Of a DNA stretch of 64,000 bases, positions 23,988 to 32,842 are shown piece by piece. Where the stretch lies: contig NZ_CP092430.2 in NCBI RefSeq assembly GCF_022374935.2, positions 3,968,001-4,032,000 of the forward strand, written 5' to 3'. This stretch comes from Mycolicibacter virginiensis. GTDB taxonomy: Bacteria > Actinomycetota > Actinomycetes > Mycobacteriales > Mycobacteriaceae. How positions within the stretch are numbered: position 1 is the first letter of the stretch; the number at the start of each line of letters is the position of its first letter. The notes below the pieces were generated by a model, which worked only from the letters and a program-made list of their open reading frames with translations, did not search any database and was not told the DNA's origin. The position numbers were made by a program, and so were the translations under genes.

Positions 23988-25534
23988 AGGGGTGTCGTTG
24001 CAACACTCTCGGCGAGCTGCTTGCGGACCAGGTATTTCTGCACCTTGCCGCTGGCGGTGCGCGGGAAGTCCTCGACCTCCTGCAATTCCTCGGGCCACTT
24101 CTGCCGCGCGACGCCCAGCCGCTCGAAGTGCTCCCGCACCTGCGACATGGCGGGCAGCTCACACCCCGCCTTGAGGCGCAGCACCGCGACCGCCCGCTCC
24201 CCCAGCCGGGCATCCGGCGCCGCGACCACGACCGCTTCGGCCACCGCCGGCATCGCCAGCAGGACGTCCTCGACCTCTACCGCGCTGATGTTCTCGCCGC
24301 CGCGGATGATCACGTCTGCCTTGCGGTCGGTGATGGTCAGATACCCGTCGGCGTCGAGCACCCCGATATCGCCGGTGTGGTACCACCCGTCGGCGTCGAA
24401 GGCCGCCGCGGTCAGCGCATCGTCGGTGTAGCCCAGGCACAGGTCGGGTCCGCGGCTCAGGATTTCGCCGTCCGGGGCCAACCGCACCTCCACGCCGGGC
24501 CGGGCATCGCCGTCGGTGAACAGCCGCTTGTCCTCGGGAGCACTCGGGCGGGACCCGGTGATCGACGGGTGCTCGGTGCTGCCGTAGGAGCGGAAGACGA
24601 AGATGCCCAGGTCGGCGAGCCGTCGGGTGACGGCTCCCGGCACCGTCGACCCACCCAGGCCGACGTGGCGAATGTGCTGTAGGTGGGCGTCGGTGAAATC
24701 CGGGTGGTCAAGCAGGCTGGTGACGAAGTACGGCGGTCCACCGCCGATCGACACCCCCTGTTCTGCCATCAGCGCCAGCACCTTGGCGGGATCCCAGACG
24801 TCGGCGAGATCGATCGGCGCCCCCTCCAACACCGGGATGAGAAACGCCCCGACCATGCCGATGAAGTGTCCGACCGGGGTGGCGGTGAGCTGCCGTCCGC
24901 GGTCCTTGGGGTAATTGGCCAGCAACTGGCGCGTCTCGCAGCACAGGGTCTGATGACTGTGGATCACCCCCTTGGGTTCGCGGGTGGTCCCGGAGGTGAA
25001 TGCGATCAACGCGGGCGCCCCGGGGTCGGCGTTCAGGGTTCCCGCCATCGGTTCGTCGGCGAGTAGGTCTTCGAAGTTCTGACCCACCACCCCGATGATC
25101 GGGATGTCAGCGCACAACTCGGGGCGGAAACTCATCCGCCCGAACCGCTCGGCGGTGATGAACACCCGCGGCCGGCTGGCGGACAAGATGAAGCCCAGTT
25201 CCCGTGGACCGTAGAAGTGCACGACCGGCACCACGACCGCGCCCAGAAACGCCGCCGCCCAGAACGCCGCGGCGGCCTCCATCCAGTTGGGCAGCTGCAG
25301 GGCCACCACGTCACCGGGACCGACGCCGCGAGCTCGCAGGCCGGCCGCCAGTCGGCGGGCAACCAGCTCCACATCGGCAAAACTCCCCCGCCACGGCCGA
25401 ACCGCCGAGTGCACCTCGAACCCTGCCTCGGAGCTGGCCGCCAACCCGGTGGCGAGCAGGTCACCAAGGGTTTCGCGGGTCCACCATCCCTGCTCTTCGT
25501 AACGCCGAACCAGGTCGGCAGGAATCTTTCGCAT
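23984..25534 (-). CDS. AMP-forming acyl-CoA ligase
   Basis: 516 residues from ATG 25534 (MRKIPADLVRRYEEQGWW). P-loop FTSGTTREPKGVIHSH, SYGSTEHPS, DGWYHTGDIGVLDADGYLTI and catalytic lysine in TASGKVQKYL. The start resembles cyclohexanecarboxylate-type and long-chain CoA ligases of the ANL family. It is divergent from the crotonase at 25592, and the 57-bp gap carries a 20-bp inverted repeat. It probably activates a carboxylic acid of the same pathway as that crotonase. The open frame upstream of 25534 runs into the crotonase and is not coding. Confidence 0.87.
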   Translation of the reverse strand: MRKIPADLVRRYEEQGWWTRETLGDLLATGLAASSEAGFEVHSAVRPWRGSFADVELVARRLAAGLRARGVGPGDVVALQLPNWMEAAAAFWAAAFLGAVVVPVVHFYGPRELGFILSASRPRVFITAERFGRMSFRPELCADIPIIGVVGQNFEDLLADEPMAGTLNADPGAPALIAFTSGTTREPKGVIHSHQTLCCETRQLLANYPKDRGRQLTATPVGHFIGMVGAFLIPVLEGAPIDLADVWDPAKVLALMAEQGVSIGGGPPYFVTSLLDHPDFTDAHLQHIRHVGLGGSTVPGAVTRRLADLGIFVFRSYGSTEHPSITGSRPSAPEDKRLFTDGDARPGVEVRLAPDGEILSRGPDLCLGYTDDALTAAAFDADGWYHTGDIGVLDADGYLTITDRKADVIIRGGENISAVEVEDVLLAMPAVAEAVVVAAPDARLGERAVAVLRLKAGCELPAMSQVREHFERLGVARQKWPEELQEVEDFPRTASGKVQKYLVRKQLAESVATTPL

Positions 25535-25548
25535 CTTGCCCGTGATGC

Positions 25549-25568
25549 TATTCTCCGTTTTTGAGAAT
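25549..25568. promoter_or_regulatory. Divergent operator TATTCTC...GAGAAT
   Basis: Arms ATTCTC and GAGAAT with a 7-bp spacer between the divergent ligase and crotonase starts. The same 20-bp pattern (TATTCTyCGyTnnnrAGAAT) occurs at 56408-56427 before the MmpS-like gene, and a degenerate form lies at 3755-3774. It is the likely site of a shared regulator, perhaps the TetR at 26329. Confidence 0.6.
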
Positions 25569-25591
25569 GCCAATATCTTGAGCGGAGAGCC

Positions 25592-26332
25592 ATGGGTCAC
25601 GACCCGGACGAGCTGGACGTACAACTCGATGACGGCCTGGCCGTCATCACCATCGACCGGCCCCAGGCCCGCAACGCCATCGCCCCCGAGACCATGGAGC
25701 AACTCGACCGGGCGCTGGACAAGGTCGCTGGGGCACAGGCCCTGGTGATCACCGGCGGCGGCGACCGTGCCTTCGTCTCCGGCGGCGACCTCAAACAGCT
25801 CGCCGCCCTGCGCACCGAAGCCGAAGCAGCCGCCATGGCCTGGCGGATGCGCACCCTGTGCGATCGGATCGCCGCGTTCCCGGCACCGGTGATCGCGGCA
25901 CTGAACGGTCACGCGCTGGGCGGTGGCGCCGAAGTGGCGGTCGCCGCCGACATCCGGATCGCCGCCGCCGACATCAAGATCGCGTTCAATCAGGTGTCCC
26001 TGGCGATCATGCCGGCCTGGGGCGGCGCCGAGCGGCTGGGCAAATTGGTCGGACACAGTCAGGCGCTGCTGCTGGCCGGCACCGGGACCATGCTGGACGC
26101 TTCGGCGGCCGAACGCATCGGCCTGGTCAATCGGGTGGTCCCCAGGGAGTCCTTCGACGCCGAATGGCGCGCCTTGGCCCGGTCATTGGCCAACCCGTCG
26201 GCCGGTGAGATCAAACGGGTGCTCGGTGGCGCATCGGCGGACGAGGCGGTGGCGGCGTTCGCCCGGTTGTGGGTCGCCGACGAGCATTGGGAGGCCGCCG
26301 ATCGCCTCCAACAGGGCAGGAAGCAGCGCTAA
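25592..26332 (+). CDS. Enoyl-CoA hydratase/isomerase family protein
   Basis: 246-residue crotonase, ATG after GGAGAG. ITIDRPQARNAI, oxyanion-hole segment FVSGGDLKQL and the first glutamate in GGGAEVAVAAD are present. The second site reads IAFNQVSLAIMP, with Gln in place of Glu, so isomerase or other crotonase chemistry is possible. It is divergent from the ligase at 23984 and convergent with TetR 26329, whose stop overlaps this gene's end by 4 bp. Confidence 0.86.
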   Translation: MGHDPDELDVQLDDGLAVITIDRPQARNAIAPETMEQLDRALDKVAGAQALVITGGGDRAFVSGGDLKQLAALRTEAEAAAMAWRMRTLCDRIAAFPAPVIAALNGHALGGGAEVAVAADIRIAAADIKIAFNQVSLAIMPAWGGAERLGKLVGHSQALLLAGTGTMLDASAAERIGLVNRVVPRESFDAEWRALARSLANPSAGEIKRVLGGASADEAVAAFARLWVADEHWEAADRLQQGRKQR

Positions 26333-26982
26333 TGCTCGACGGGTCCCGAGGCCAGCGCGACGCCCGAGAGCGGCGCGTACGGCGGCGGGTCACCCTCGAG
26401 CCGTTGCAGCCAGCGCTCGACGAACTCGATGGTCTCGGGGTGGCCGAGGGTCATGCCCAGCGCCTCCTGCTCGATGATCAGCATCCGCGAGGCGCTCGTC
26501 ATGAGAACCATCAGCACCGTTGGCGGGAACTCCTCGTCGTCGACGCCGTACCGGGCAAACAGCCCGGACACCGCAGCGATCTGTTCGGCGCGCAGCCGCT
26601 CGGCGTAATTGGCGATCTCGGCCCGCAAGGCCTCGCGCTCGTTGGCCACGGTGATGAACTGCATGGTCAACGCCGTCCATGCCGGATCGGTGTTGAATCG
26701 CCACAGCGCCCAGAGCGGCTGCGGCGACGCCAACACCGCCGCCTGTTCGGCCAAGCCCTGATCGCCACGCCGGCGGAAAATCGCCAGGAACAGGTCGTCC
26801 ATGGTGCGGAAGTAATAGTGGACGAGCTGATGCTTGAGGCCCGCCCGCTCGGCGACGCGACGGGAGCTGACCGCGCCGGCGCCGTCGGTCAGCAGAAGCT
26901 CTTCTGCAGCGTCGAGCAACAGGGTCCGGTTCTTCGCGTCCGGGGCGCCAATCCTGCGCTGTCCCTTAGCCGATTCGGGCAT
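26329..26982 (-). CDS. TetR-family regulator
   Basis: 217 residues. HTH at about 25-70 (VAERAGLKHQLVHYYFRTMDDLF), then a helical ligand domain. Convergent with the crotonase at 25592 (4-bp overlap) and divergent from the P450 at 27123 across 140 bp. It may control the divergent ligase/crotonase promoter (site at 25549) and/or the P450 operon. No clear palindrome was found in its own upstream gap, so self-regulation is not obvious. Confidence 0.88.
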   Translation of the reverse strand: MPESAKGQRRIGAPDAKNRTLLLDAAEELLLTDGAGAVSSRRVAERAGLKHQLVHYYFRTMDDLFLAIFRRRGDQGLAEQAAVLASPQPLWALWRFNTDPAWTALTMQFITVANEREALRAEIANYAERLRAEQIAAVSGLFARYGVDDEEFPPTVLMVLMTSASRMLIIEQEALGMTLGHPETIEFVERWLQRLEGDPPPYAPLSGVALASGPVEH

Positions 26983-27122
26983 GCCGTTTGCTCCGCATCG
27001 TGGTCGTCACCTTTACACCTTCGGCGGCCATCGTAGTGGCGCCGCAACCCTTGACCCCCCAACCCCGCCCATGCTAAGCAGGTGCACAGCATCTGTCAGC
27101 CCGTTCCGCAGAGAGGTCCACG

Positions 27123-28421
27123 TTGACTGACTTCGCGACGATCGATTTCTTCACCGATCAGTCCCTGGTACCCGATCCCCACCCGTACTTCGACTACCTG
27201 CGGGCCCAGAACCCGGTCACCCCGCTGGGCGTGTACGACGTGGTCGCGGTAACCGGCCACGAGGAGGCCAACGAGATCTACCGCGACTCCGACACCTTCT
27301 CCAACCTGGTCGCGGTCGGCGGGCCTTTCCCGCCGCTGCCGTTCACCCCCGAGGGCGACGACATCAGCGAGCAGATCGAGGCGCACCGCCACCTCATGCC
27401 GATGACCGAGCACATGGTCACCATGGACCCGCCGATGCACACCAAGGCTCGATCGATACTGAGCCGGCTGCTGACCCCGAAGCGGCTCAAGGAGAACCAG
27501 GACTTCATGTGGCAGCTGGCCGACCGCCAGCTCGACTACTTCATCGAGCGCGGCAGCTGCGAGTTCCTCTCGGAGTATGCGAGGCCGTTCGCGCTGCTGG
27601 TGGTCGCCGATCTGCTCGGTGTGCCCGAGGCCGACCGGCCGGCCTTCCAGGAGGTGCTGGGCGCGCCGCAACCCGGTGCCCGCATCGGCTCGCTGGACCA
27701 CGAAGAGCTGGCCCATGACCCGCTGGCATGGCTGGACGACAAGTTCAGCCGCTACCTGTCTGACCGGCGGGAGAACCCGCGCGCCGACGTGCTGACCGAC
27801 CTGGCCACCGCCACCTACGAGGACGGGTCTATTCCCGAGATCATCGACGTGGTCAAGAGCGCCACCTTCCTGTTCGGGGCCGGCCAGGAGACCACCACCA
27901 AGCTGCTCAGCGCCGCGTTGCGGTTCATGGCCGAGGATCCGGCCCTGGTCGAGCAGCTGCGCAGCGACCGCAGCAAGATCCCGAACTTCCTCGAGGAGAC
28001 GCTGCGCCTGGAAAGCCCGGTGAAGACCGACCCCCGGCTGGTGCGCAAGACCACCACGCTGGGCGGGGTCGAGCTGAAGGCCGGCACGGTCGTGGTGATG
28101 TTCCCCGGCGCCGTCAACCGTGATCCCCGCAAATTCGAGAACCCGCACGAACTGCGGATCGACCGTCCCAATGTCCGCGAACACCTGGCGTTCGCCCGCG
28201 GCAGCCACACCTGTCCGGGTTCACCGCTGGCACGCGCGGAGAGCCGCATCTCGCTGGAACGAATCCTGGATCGTATGACCGACATCCGGCTCGACGAGAC
28301 CCAACATGGCCCGGCCGACGAGCGCCGGTTCACCTTCGAACCGACCTTCATCCTGCGCGGCCTTACCGAACTGCACCTGGAATTCACCCCGGTGGCGGCT
28401 CCGGTCAGCGCTGGCCTGTAG
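27123..28421 (+). CDS. Cytochrome P450
   Basis: 432 residues. I-helix AGQET at 253-257, ExxR at 292-295, heme loop FARGSHTCPG with cysteine 364. TTG start at 27123 (MTDFATIDFF) with AGAGAGG 6 bp upstream. No ATG occurs before the well-conserved region, so TTG is accepted. It is first in a P450-P450-SDR operon with a 29-bp gap to the next P450. It probably hydroxylates a hydrophobic substrate with electrons from a separate ferredoxin. The CYP family was not assigned. Confidence 0.92.
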   Translation: MTDFATIDFFTDQSLVPDPHPYFDYLRAQNPVTPLGVYDVVAVTGHEEANEIYRDSDTFSNLVAVGGPFPPLPFTPEGDDISEQIEAHRHLMPMTEHMVTMDPPMHTKARSILSRLLTPKRLKENQDFMWQLADRQLDYFIERGSCEFLSEYARPFALLVVADLLGVPEADRPAFQEVLGAPQPGARIGSLDHEELAHDPLAWLDDKFSRYLSDRRENPRADVLTDLATATYEDGSIPEIIDVVKSATFLFGAGQETTTKLLSAALRFMAEDPALVEQLRSDRSKIPNFLEETLRLESPVKTDPRLVRKTTTLGGVELKAGTVVVMFPGAVNRDPRKFENPHELRIDRPNVREHLAFARGSHTCPGSPLARAESRISLERILDRMTDIRLDETQHGPADERRFTFEPTFILRGLTELHLEFTPVAAPVSAGL

Positions 28422-28450
28422 ACCGCTGCTCTGCCGAAGGGACCAACAAC

Positions 28451-29653
28451 ATGACGGTGACCGCCACCGACGAAGCGCGCTACGACCCGTATGACGTTGA
28501 CCTCAACAGCGATCCGTACCCGATGTTTCGTCGGCTTCGCGAAGAGGCACCGCTGTACTACAACGCCGAGCACGACTTCTACGCGCTGAGCCGGTTCGAC
28601 GACGTCAACAAGGCCCTGGTCGATCACCAGACGTTCAGCTCGGCGCGGGGGGCGATCCTGGAGCTGATCAAGGCCAATACCCCGATCCCGCCGGGGTTGA
28701 TTCTGTTCGAGGACCCACCGATCCACGACATCCACCGCAAGCTGCTGGCCCGGATGTTCACCCCGCGCAAGATCGCCGAACTCGAATCCAAGATCCGCGA
28801 GTACTGCGCCCGTTGCCTCGATCCACTGATCGGTACCGGCCGCCTCGATTTCGTTGCCGACCTCGGTGCCCAGATGCCCATGCGCGTGATCGGCATGCTG
28901 GTGGGCATTCCCGAAGCCGATCAGGAGATCATTCGGGACCGCTCGAATGACAACATGCGCACCGAAGCCGGCAAGCCGATGACGGTTGCCTCCGAAGGCT
29001 TCGACGACGGTTCGATCTTCGCCGACTATCTCGACTGGCGCGTCGAGCACCCGTCCGATGACATCATGACCGAACTGCTCAACGTCGAATTCACCGACGA
29101 ATCCGGCACCACCCGGCGGCTGACCCGCGACGAGCTGCTGATGTACGTGATGCTGGTGGCCGGCGCCGGAAACGAGACCACCACTCGGCTGATCGGCTGG
29201 ACCGGAAAGGTGCTGGCCGAACATCCCGACCAGCGTCGCGAGTTGGTGGCGAACCCGGCGTTGATTCCGCAGGCGATCGAAGAGCTGTTGCGCTTCGAAC
29301 CACCGGCACCGCATGTGGCGCGCTACGTCACCCGCGATGTGGAGTACTACGGCCAGACCGTGCCCGAAGGCAGCGTGATGATGATGCTGATCGGCGCGGC
29401 CAACCGCGACCACCGCAGGTTCGCCCCCGACGGGGACGTTTTCGACATCCACCGCGAGGCACGCCAGCACCTGACTTTCAGTGTGGGCGCACACTACTGC
29501 CTGGGTGCCGCATTGGCCCGCCTGGAAGGGCGAATCGCATTGGAGGAGATCCTCAAACGCTTCCCCGAGTGGGACGTCGACCTCACCAGCGCGGCACTGT
29601 CACCGACTTCGACGGTCCGCGGGTGGGAGTCCATGCCCGCTTCTGTCGGATGA
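28451..29653 (+). CDS. Cytochrome P450
   Basis: 400 residues. I-helix AGNETT from 239, ExxR at 278-281, heme loop FSVGAHYCLG with cysteine 350. It differs clearly from the preceding P450, so the pair is not a recent duplication. The Asn in AGNET is a known variant of the usual Asp/Glu-Thr acid pair. Second gene of the operon; the SDR at 29689 follows after 35 bp, suggesting hydroxylation then alcohol oxidation. Confidence 0.93.
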   Translation: MTVTATDEARYDPYDVDLNSDPYPMFRRLREEAPLYYNAEHDFYALSRFDDVNKALVDHQTFSSARGAILELIKANTPIPPGLILFEDPPIHDIHRKLLARMFTPRKIAELESKIREYCARCLDPLIGTGRLDFVADLGAQMPMRVIGMLVGIPEADQEIIRDRSNDNMRTEAGKPMTVASEGFDDGSIFADYLDWRVEHPSDDIMTELLNVEFTDESGTTRRLTRDELLMYVMLVAGAGNETTTRLIGWTGKVLAEHPDQRRELVANPALIPQAIEELLRFEPPAPHVARYVTRDVEYYGQTVPEGSVMMMLIGAANRDHRRFAPDGDVFDIHREARQHLTFSVGAHYCLGAALARLEGRIALEEILKRFPEWDVDLTSAALSPTSTVRGWESMPASVG

Positions 29654-29688
29654 ATCCACTTCTACAAGTTACGAATTGAGGTTTTCCT

Positions 29689-30528
29689 ATGGCTGGACGT
29701 GTTGAGGGCAAGGTCGCGTTCATCACCGGCGCGGCCCACGGTCAGGGCCGCAGTCACGCGGTGCGGCTGGCCGAGGAGGGCGCCGACATCATCGCGATCG
29801 ACGTCTGTAAGCCGATCGTCGAAAATTCCCCCATTCCGCCGGCCACCCCCGAGGAACTGGCCGAGACCGTCGATCTGGTCAAGGCCCGCGGCCGTCGGAT
29901 CTTCACCGCCGAAGTCGATGTGCGCGACTTCGACGGACTCAAGGCCGCGGTGGACGCCGGTGTGGAGGAGCTGGGTCGCCTGGACATCATCGTGGCCAAC
30001 GCCGGCATCGGCAACGGTGGCGACACCCTGGACCAATGCAGCGAACACGACTGGCAGGAGATGATCGACATCAACCTGTCGGGCGTGTGGAAAACGGTCA
30101 AAGCGGGTGTCCCGCACCTCATTTCCGGCGGAAAGGGCGGCTCGATCATCCTGACCAGCTCCGTCGGCGGGCTGAAGGCCTACCCGCACTGCGGCAACTA
30201 CGTCGCCGCCAAGCACGGCGTGGTGGGCATCATGCGCTCGTTCGCCGTCGAGTTGGGGCACCAGAACATTCGCGTCAACACCGTGCACCCCACCCACGTC
30301 AGCACCGGCATGATCATGAACGAGGGCACCTGGAAGATGTTCCGCCCGGACCTGGAGAACCCGGGTCCCGACGACATGGCGCCGATCTGCCAGATGTTCC
30401 ACACCCTGCCGGTGCCCTGGGTGGACGCGGTGGACATCAGCAACGCCGTGTTGTTCCTGGCCTCCGACGAAGCCCGCTACATCACCGGCGTCACCTTGCC
30501 GGTCGACGCGGGAAGCTGCCTGAAATAG
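29689..30528 (+). CDS. Mycofactocin-coupled-type SDR oxidoreductase
   Basis: 279 residues, MAGRVEGKVAFITGAAHGQG, with the HGQGRSHAVRLA and EGADIIAIDVCKP segments typical of mycofactocin-associated SDRs. The catalytic motif is YVAAK and the C-terminus DAGSCLK. It is clearly related to the SDR at 12412 but not a recent copy. It probably oxidises the alcohol formed by the two upstream P450s. A palindromic repeat follows its stop and may help to end transcription. Confidence 0.86.
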   Translation: MAGRVEGKVAFITGAAHGQGRSHAVRLAEEGADIIAIDVCKPIVENSPIPPATPEELAETVDLVKARGRRIFTAEVDVRDFDGLKAAVDAGVEELGRLDIIVANAGIGNGGDTLDQCSEHDWQEMIDINLSGVWKTVKAGVPHLISGGKGGSIILTSSVGGLKAYPHCGNYVAAKHGVVGIMRSFAVELGHQNIRVNTVHPTHVSTGMIMNEGTWKMFRPDLENPGPDDMAPICQMFHTLPVPWVDAVDISNAVLFLASDEARYITGVTLPVDAGSCLK

Positions 30529-30539
30529 CTGTCTCGGTA

Positions 30540-30602
30540 CGTTGACTCTGCGTCCACCAGGCGAAAGTGCGAGTGACCTGTCTGGTGAGCGCAGAGTCAA
30601 CG
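30540..30602. repeat. Long intergenic inverted repeat (hairpin element)
   Basis: A 63-bp imperfect palindrome. The outer arms CGTTGACTCTGCG and CGCAGAGTCAACG are perfect, a 2-bp mismatch follows, then inner arms CACCAG/CTGGTG and a 21-nt loop. It begins 12 bp after the SDR stop. It has no T-run, so it is not a classical terminator. It looks like a dispersed intergenic palindrome of mycobacteria (from memory, unverified) that may also act as a bidirectional transcription block. Confidence 0.7.
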
Positions 30603-30615
30603 ACCTGGATATGCG

Positions 30616-30651
30616 TTGACGGCCGATTATGCAACTGATCATAATCGGCCG
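30616..30651 (+). promoter_or_regulatory. Leaderless promoter overlapped by perfect palindrome
   Basis: A -35-like TTGACG (30616-30621), 18-bp spacer and -10-like CATAAT (30640-30645) are followed 6 bp later by the TetR ATG at 30652. A perfect inverted repeat with 12-bp arms (CGGCCGATTATG, 8-nt spacer, CATAATCGGCCG; 30620-30651) covers the promoter. A regulator bound here would block RNA polymerase, consistent with autorepression of a leaderless mRNA. Confidence 0.65.
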
Positions 30652-31257
30652 ATGGCGCGCGACACCCGGCAGGCGATGGTGCTGACCGCCGTGGCACTGC
30701 TGCGCGAACGCGGCGCCGACGGGATCACCCTGGACACCCTGGTGAGCCGCAGTGGCGCGCAGCGCGGCTCGATCTATCACCACTTTCCGGGCGGACGCGC
30801 CCAGATCCTCGACGAAGCCGTTCAACTCGGCGGCGATGCGATCGGCTCACTCATCACCGGCTCCGCAGCCGGCGGTCCGATCGCGGTGCTCGATCGGCTG
30901 GCCGCCTTCTGGCGAAAGATGCTGACCGAGACCGGCTATACCGCCGGGTGCCCGGTGGTATCGGCCGCGGTCAGTTCCGGGCCCGACTCGCCGCTGCTCC
31001 AACACGCCGAACGGATCTTCGCGGCCTGGAAGACGCGGTTGATCGACTGCTTCGTGACCGACGGCCTGGACGCCGACGCGGCCGGCCGGCTGGCGACCAT
31101 GTGCATCGCCGCGATGCAGGGCGCGATCATCATGTGCCGCACCGAGGCGAGCCTGCAGCCGCTGGACGATGTCGCCGGCGAGCTGCGGGTCCTGGTCTCC
31201 GCCCGAACCCTGTTCTGCACCACAGCTGACCCGGCCGGTTGCCCGGGCAGCAACTGA
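30652..31257 (+). CDS. TetR-family regulator (LmrA/YxaF type)
   Basis: 201 residues from ATG 30652 (MARDTRQAMVLTAVALLRERG). HTH at about 25-55 with SGAQRGSIYHHFPGGRAQIL, typical of the YxaF/LmrA subgroup. The C-terminal domain contains GYTAGCPVVSA. The in-frame TTG at 30616 is rejected because it is the -35 element of a well-placed promoter. It is first in a TetR-SRPBCC-LLM unit (12-bp gap, then 1-bp overlap) and probably represses itself and those genes. Confidence 0.85.
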   Translation: MARDTRQAMVLTAVALLRERGADGITLDTLVSRSGAQRGSIYHHFPGGRAQILDEAVQLGGDAIGSLITGSAAGGPIAVLDRLAAFWRKMLTETGYTAGCPVVSAAVSSGPDSPLLQHAERIFAAWKTRLIDCFVTDGLDADAAGRLATMCIAAMQGAIIMCRTEASLQPLDDVAGELRVLVSARTLFCTTADPAGCPGSN

Positions 31258-31269
31258 GAGGAAACCGCC

Positions 31270-31773
31270 ATGGAATGGACCGGGGCCGTATACGCCGACG
31301 CACCAACGGTGGAGGTCTCCACCTGGATCGACGCCCCGCCGGAGCGCGTCTGGGAACTGGCCAGCGACATCCACGCGGTCGCCGAGAGCAGTCAGGAACT
31401 CCAGCGCGTCGAATGGGCCGACGGTGATGGGCCCCGGCTGGGCGCGCGATTCACCGGGTACAACCGGCATCCCGCCCTCGGGGAATGGTCCACGATCTCC
31501 GAAGTGGTCGAGTTCGAACCGATGACGGTGTTCGGTTGGGCCGTCAGCGATCCCGACAACCCCACGTCGTCGTGGCGGTTGAGCCTGGTCCCGGAAGGGA
31601 CCGGCACCCGCCTGACCGAATGGATGCAGCTGGGGCCCGCGCCGTCCGGGCTTTCGCTGGCCATCTCCGCGATGCCGGACAAGGAACAGAAGATCGTGTT
31701 CGTGCGGCTGCGTGAATTCGAGGCGGGTATGACGGCCACCCTCGATCACCTCAAACAGCGCGCCGAGCACTGA
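31270..31773 (+). CDS. SRPBCC-family (START-like) protein
   Basis: 167 residues with the SRPBCC helix-grip fold pattern: VSTWIDAPPERVWELASDIH at the start, GARFTGYNR, then a C-terminal helix. Such proteins bind hydrophobic ligands or act as aromatase/cyclase-like enzymes. The ATG follows GAGAGGAAA. Its stop overlaps the start of the LLM oxidoreductase by 1 bp (TGATG). The ligand and catalytic role are unknown. Confidence 0.8.
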   Translation: MEWTGAVYADAPTVEVSTWIDAPPERVWELASDIHAVAESSQELQRVEWADGDGPRLGARFTGYNRHPALGEWSTISEVVEFEPMTVFGWAVSDPDNPTSSWRLSLVPEGTGTRLTEWMQLGPAPSGLSLAISAMPDKEQKIVFVRLREFEAGMTATLDHLKQRAEH

Positions 31774-32834
31774 TGCGCGCGTCGATCACGCTGGAAGCGG
31801 CCAGCGTCGGCAGCTGGGAGCATCAAAAGCTGCTGGTCCGCGAGGCCGAGAAGATGGGCCTAGACATCTGCTGGGTCGCCGAGGCCTGGGGGGCGGACGC
31901 GGTCTCGGCACTGGGCTACTACGCCGCGTGCACCGACCGAATGCTGCTGGGATCGGGGATCATCCAGCTGTCCACCCGGACCCCGGTCGCCATCGCCCAA
32001 GCCGCCATCACACTGTCCAACCTGTCCGGCGGACGGTTCCTGCTCGGTCTGGGCGCCTCGGGCCCCCAGGTCATCGAGGGGCTGCACGGTCAGTCCTTCG
32101 ACCGGCCGCTTCCCCGGATGCGCGAGACCATCGAGATCATCCGGCAGGCGATCGCCGGCGAGCGCATCGCCTATAGCGGCAAACAGTTCCAGATCCCCCG
32201 ACTCGGTTCGGCCACCAAGCCCATGCGGTTGTCGATGCGCGCCGAACACCCGATCCCGCTGTATCTGGCCAGCCTCACCCCGGCGATGCTGACGCTGACC
32301 GGCGAAGTCGCCGACGGCTGGCTCGGCACCAGCTTCGTGCCCGAGGGCGCCGACGCGGCCTACTTCACCCATCTCGACAGCGGCCTGGCCCGCTCCGGGC
32401 GCACTCGAGCGGACCTAGACGTCTGCCAGGGCGCCGAAGTATCGTTCGCCGACGACGACAAGCATCTGAAGGAACTGATCGACAGCCGCAAGACCGAGCT
32501 GGCCTTCAGCCTGGGCGGAATGGGTTCGGCCAGTACCAATTTCTACAACCAGGCCTACAGTCGGCAGGGCTGGTCGGATGTCGCCGCCGCAGTGAAGGAA
32601 CGCTGGCAGGCCGGCGACCGGAAAGGCGCCGCCGCGCTGATCACCGACGAGATGGTGCTGGCCACCACCTTGATCGGCACCCCCGCAATGGTCCGCGATC
32701 GCCTGCAGTTCTGGTGCGACGCCGGGGTGGACACCGTGCGGGTCTACCCGGCCGGCGAGCGCCTCGAAGATCGGATCGCCACGCTGGGCGCCGCGATCGA
32801 GCTGGTGCACTCGATCACGCGCACCGGCCGGTAG
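31773..32834 (+). CDS. LLM-class F420-type oxidoreductase
   Basis: 353-residue luciferase-like TIM-barrel protein. The N-terminal region has VAEAWGADAVSALGYYA and LGLGASGPQVIEGLHG, typical of mycobacterial F420-dependent LLM enzymes. It probably performs a hydride transfer to or from F420 on a pathway intermediate (family inference). It ends 8 bp before the stop of the convergent CoA-transferase gene. Confidence 0.85.
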   Translation: MRASITLEAASVGSWEHQKLLVREAEKMGLDICWVAEAWGADAVSALGYYAACTDRMLLGSGIIQLSTRTPVAIAQAAITLSNLSGGRFLLGLGASGPQVIEGLHGQSFDRPLPRMRETIEIIRQAIAGERIAYSGKQFQIPRLGSATKPMRLSMRAEHPIPLYLASLTPAMLTLTGEVADGWLGTSFVPEGADAAYFTHLDSGLARSGRTRADLDVCQGAEVSFADDDKHLKELIDSRKTELAFSLGGMGSASTNFYNQAYSRQGWSDVAAAVKERWQAGDRKGAAALITDEMVLATTLIGTPAMVRDRLQFWCDAGVDTVRVYPAGERLEDRIATLGAAIELVHSITRTGR

Positions 32835-32842
32835 CTGCCCGG

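Noticed and set aside
27051..27078. Promoter for the P450 at 27123 (TTGACC and a GCTAAG element)
   Set aside because: The -35 match is fair, but the -10 is poor and the spacing is 16 bp. Not strong enough to list as a feature.
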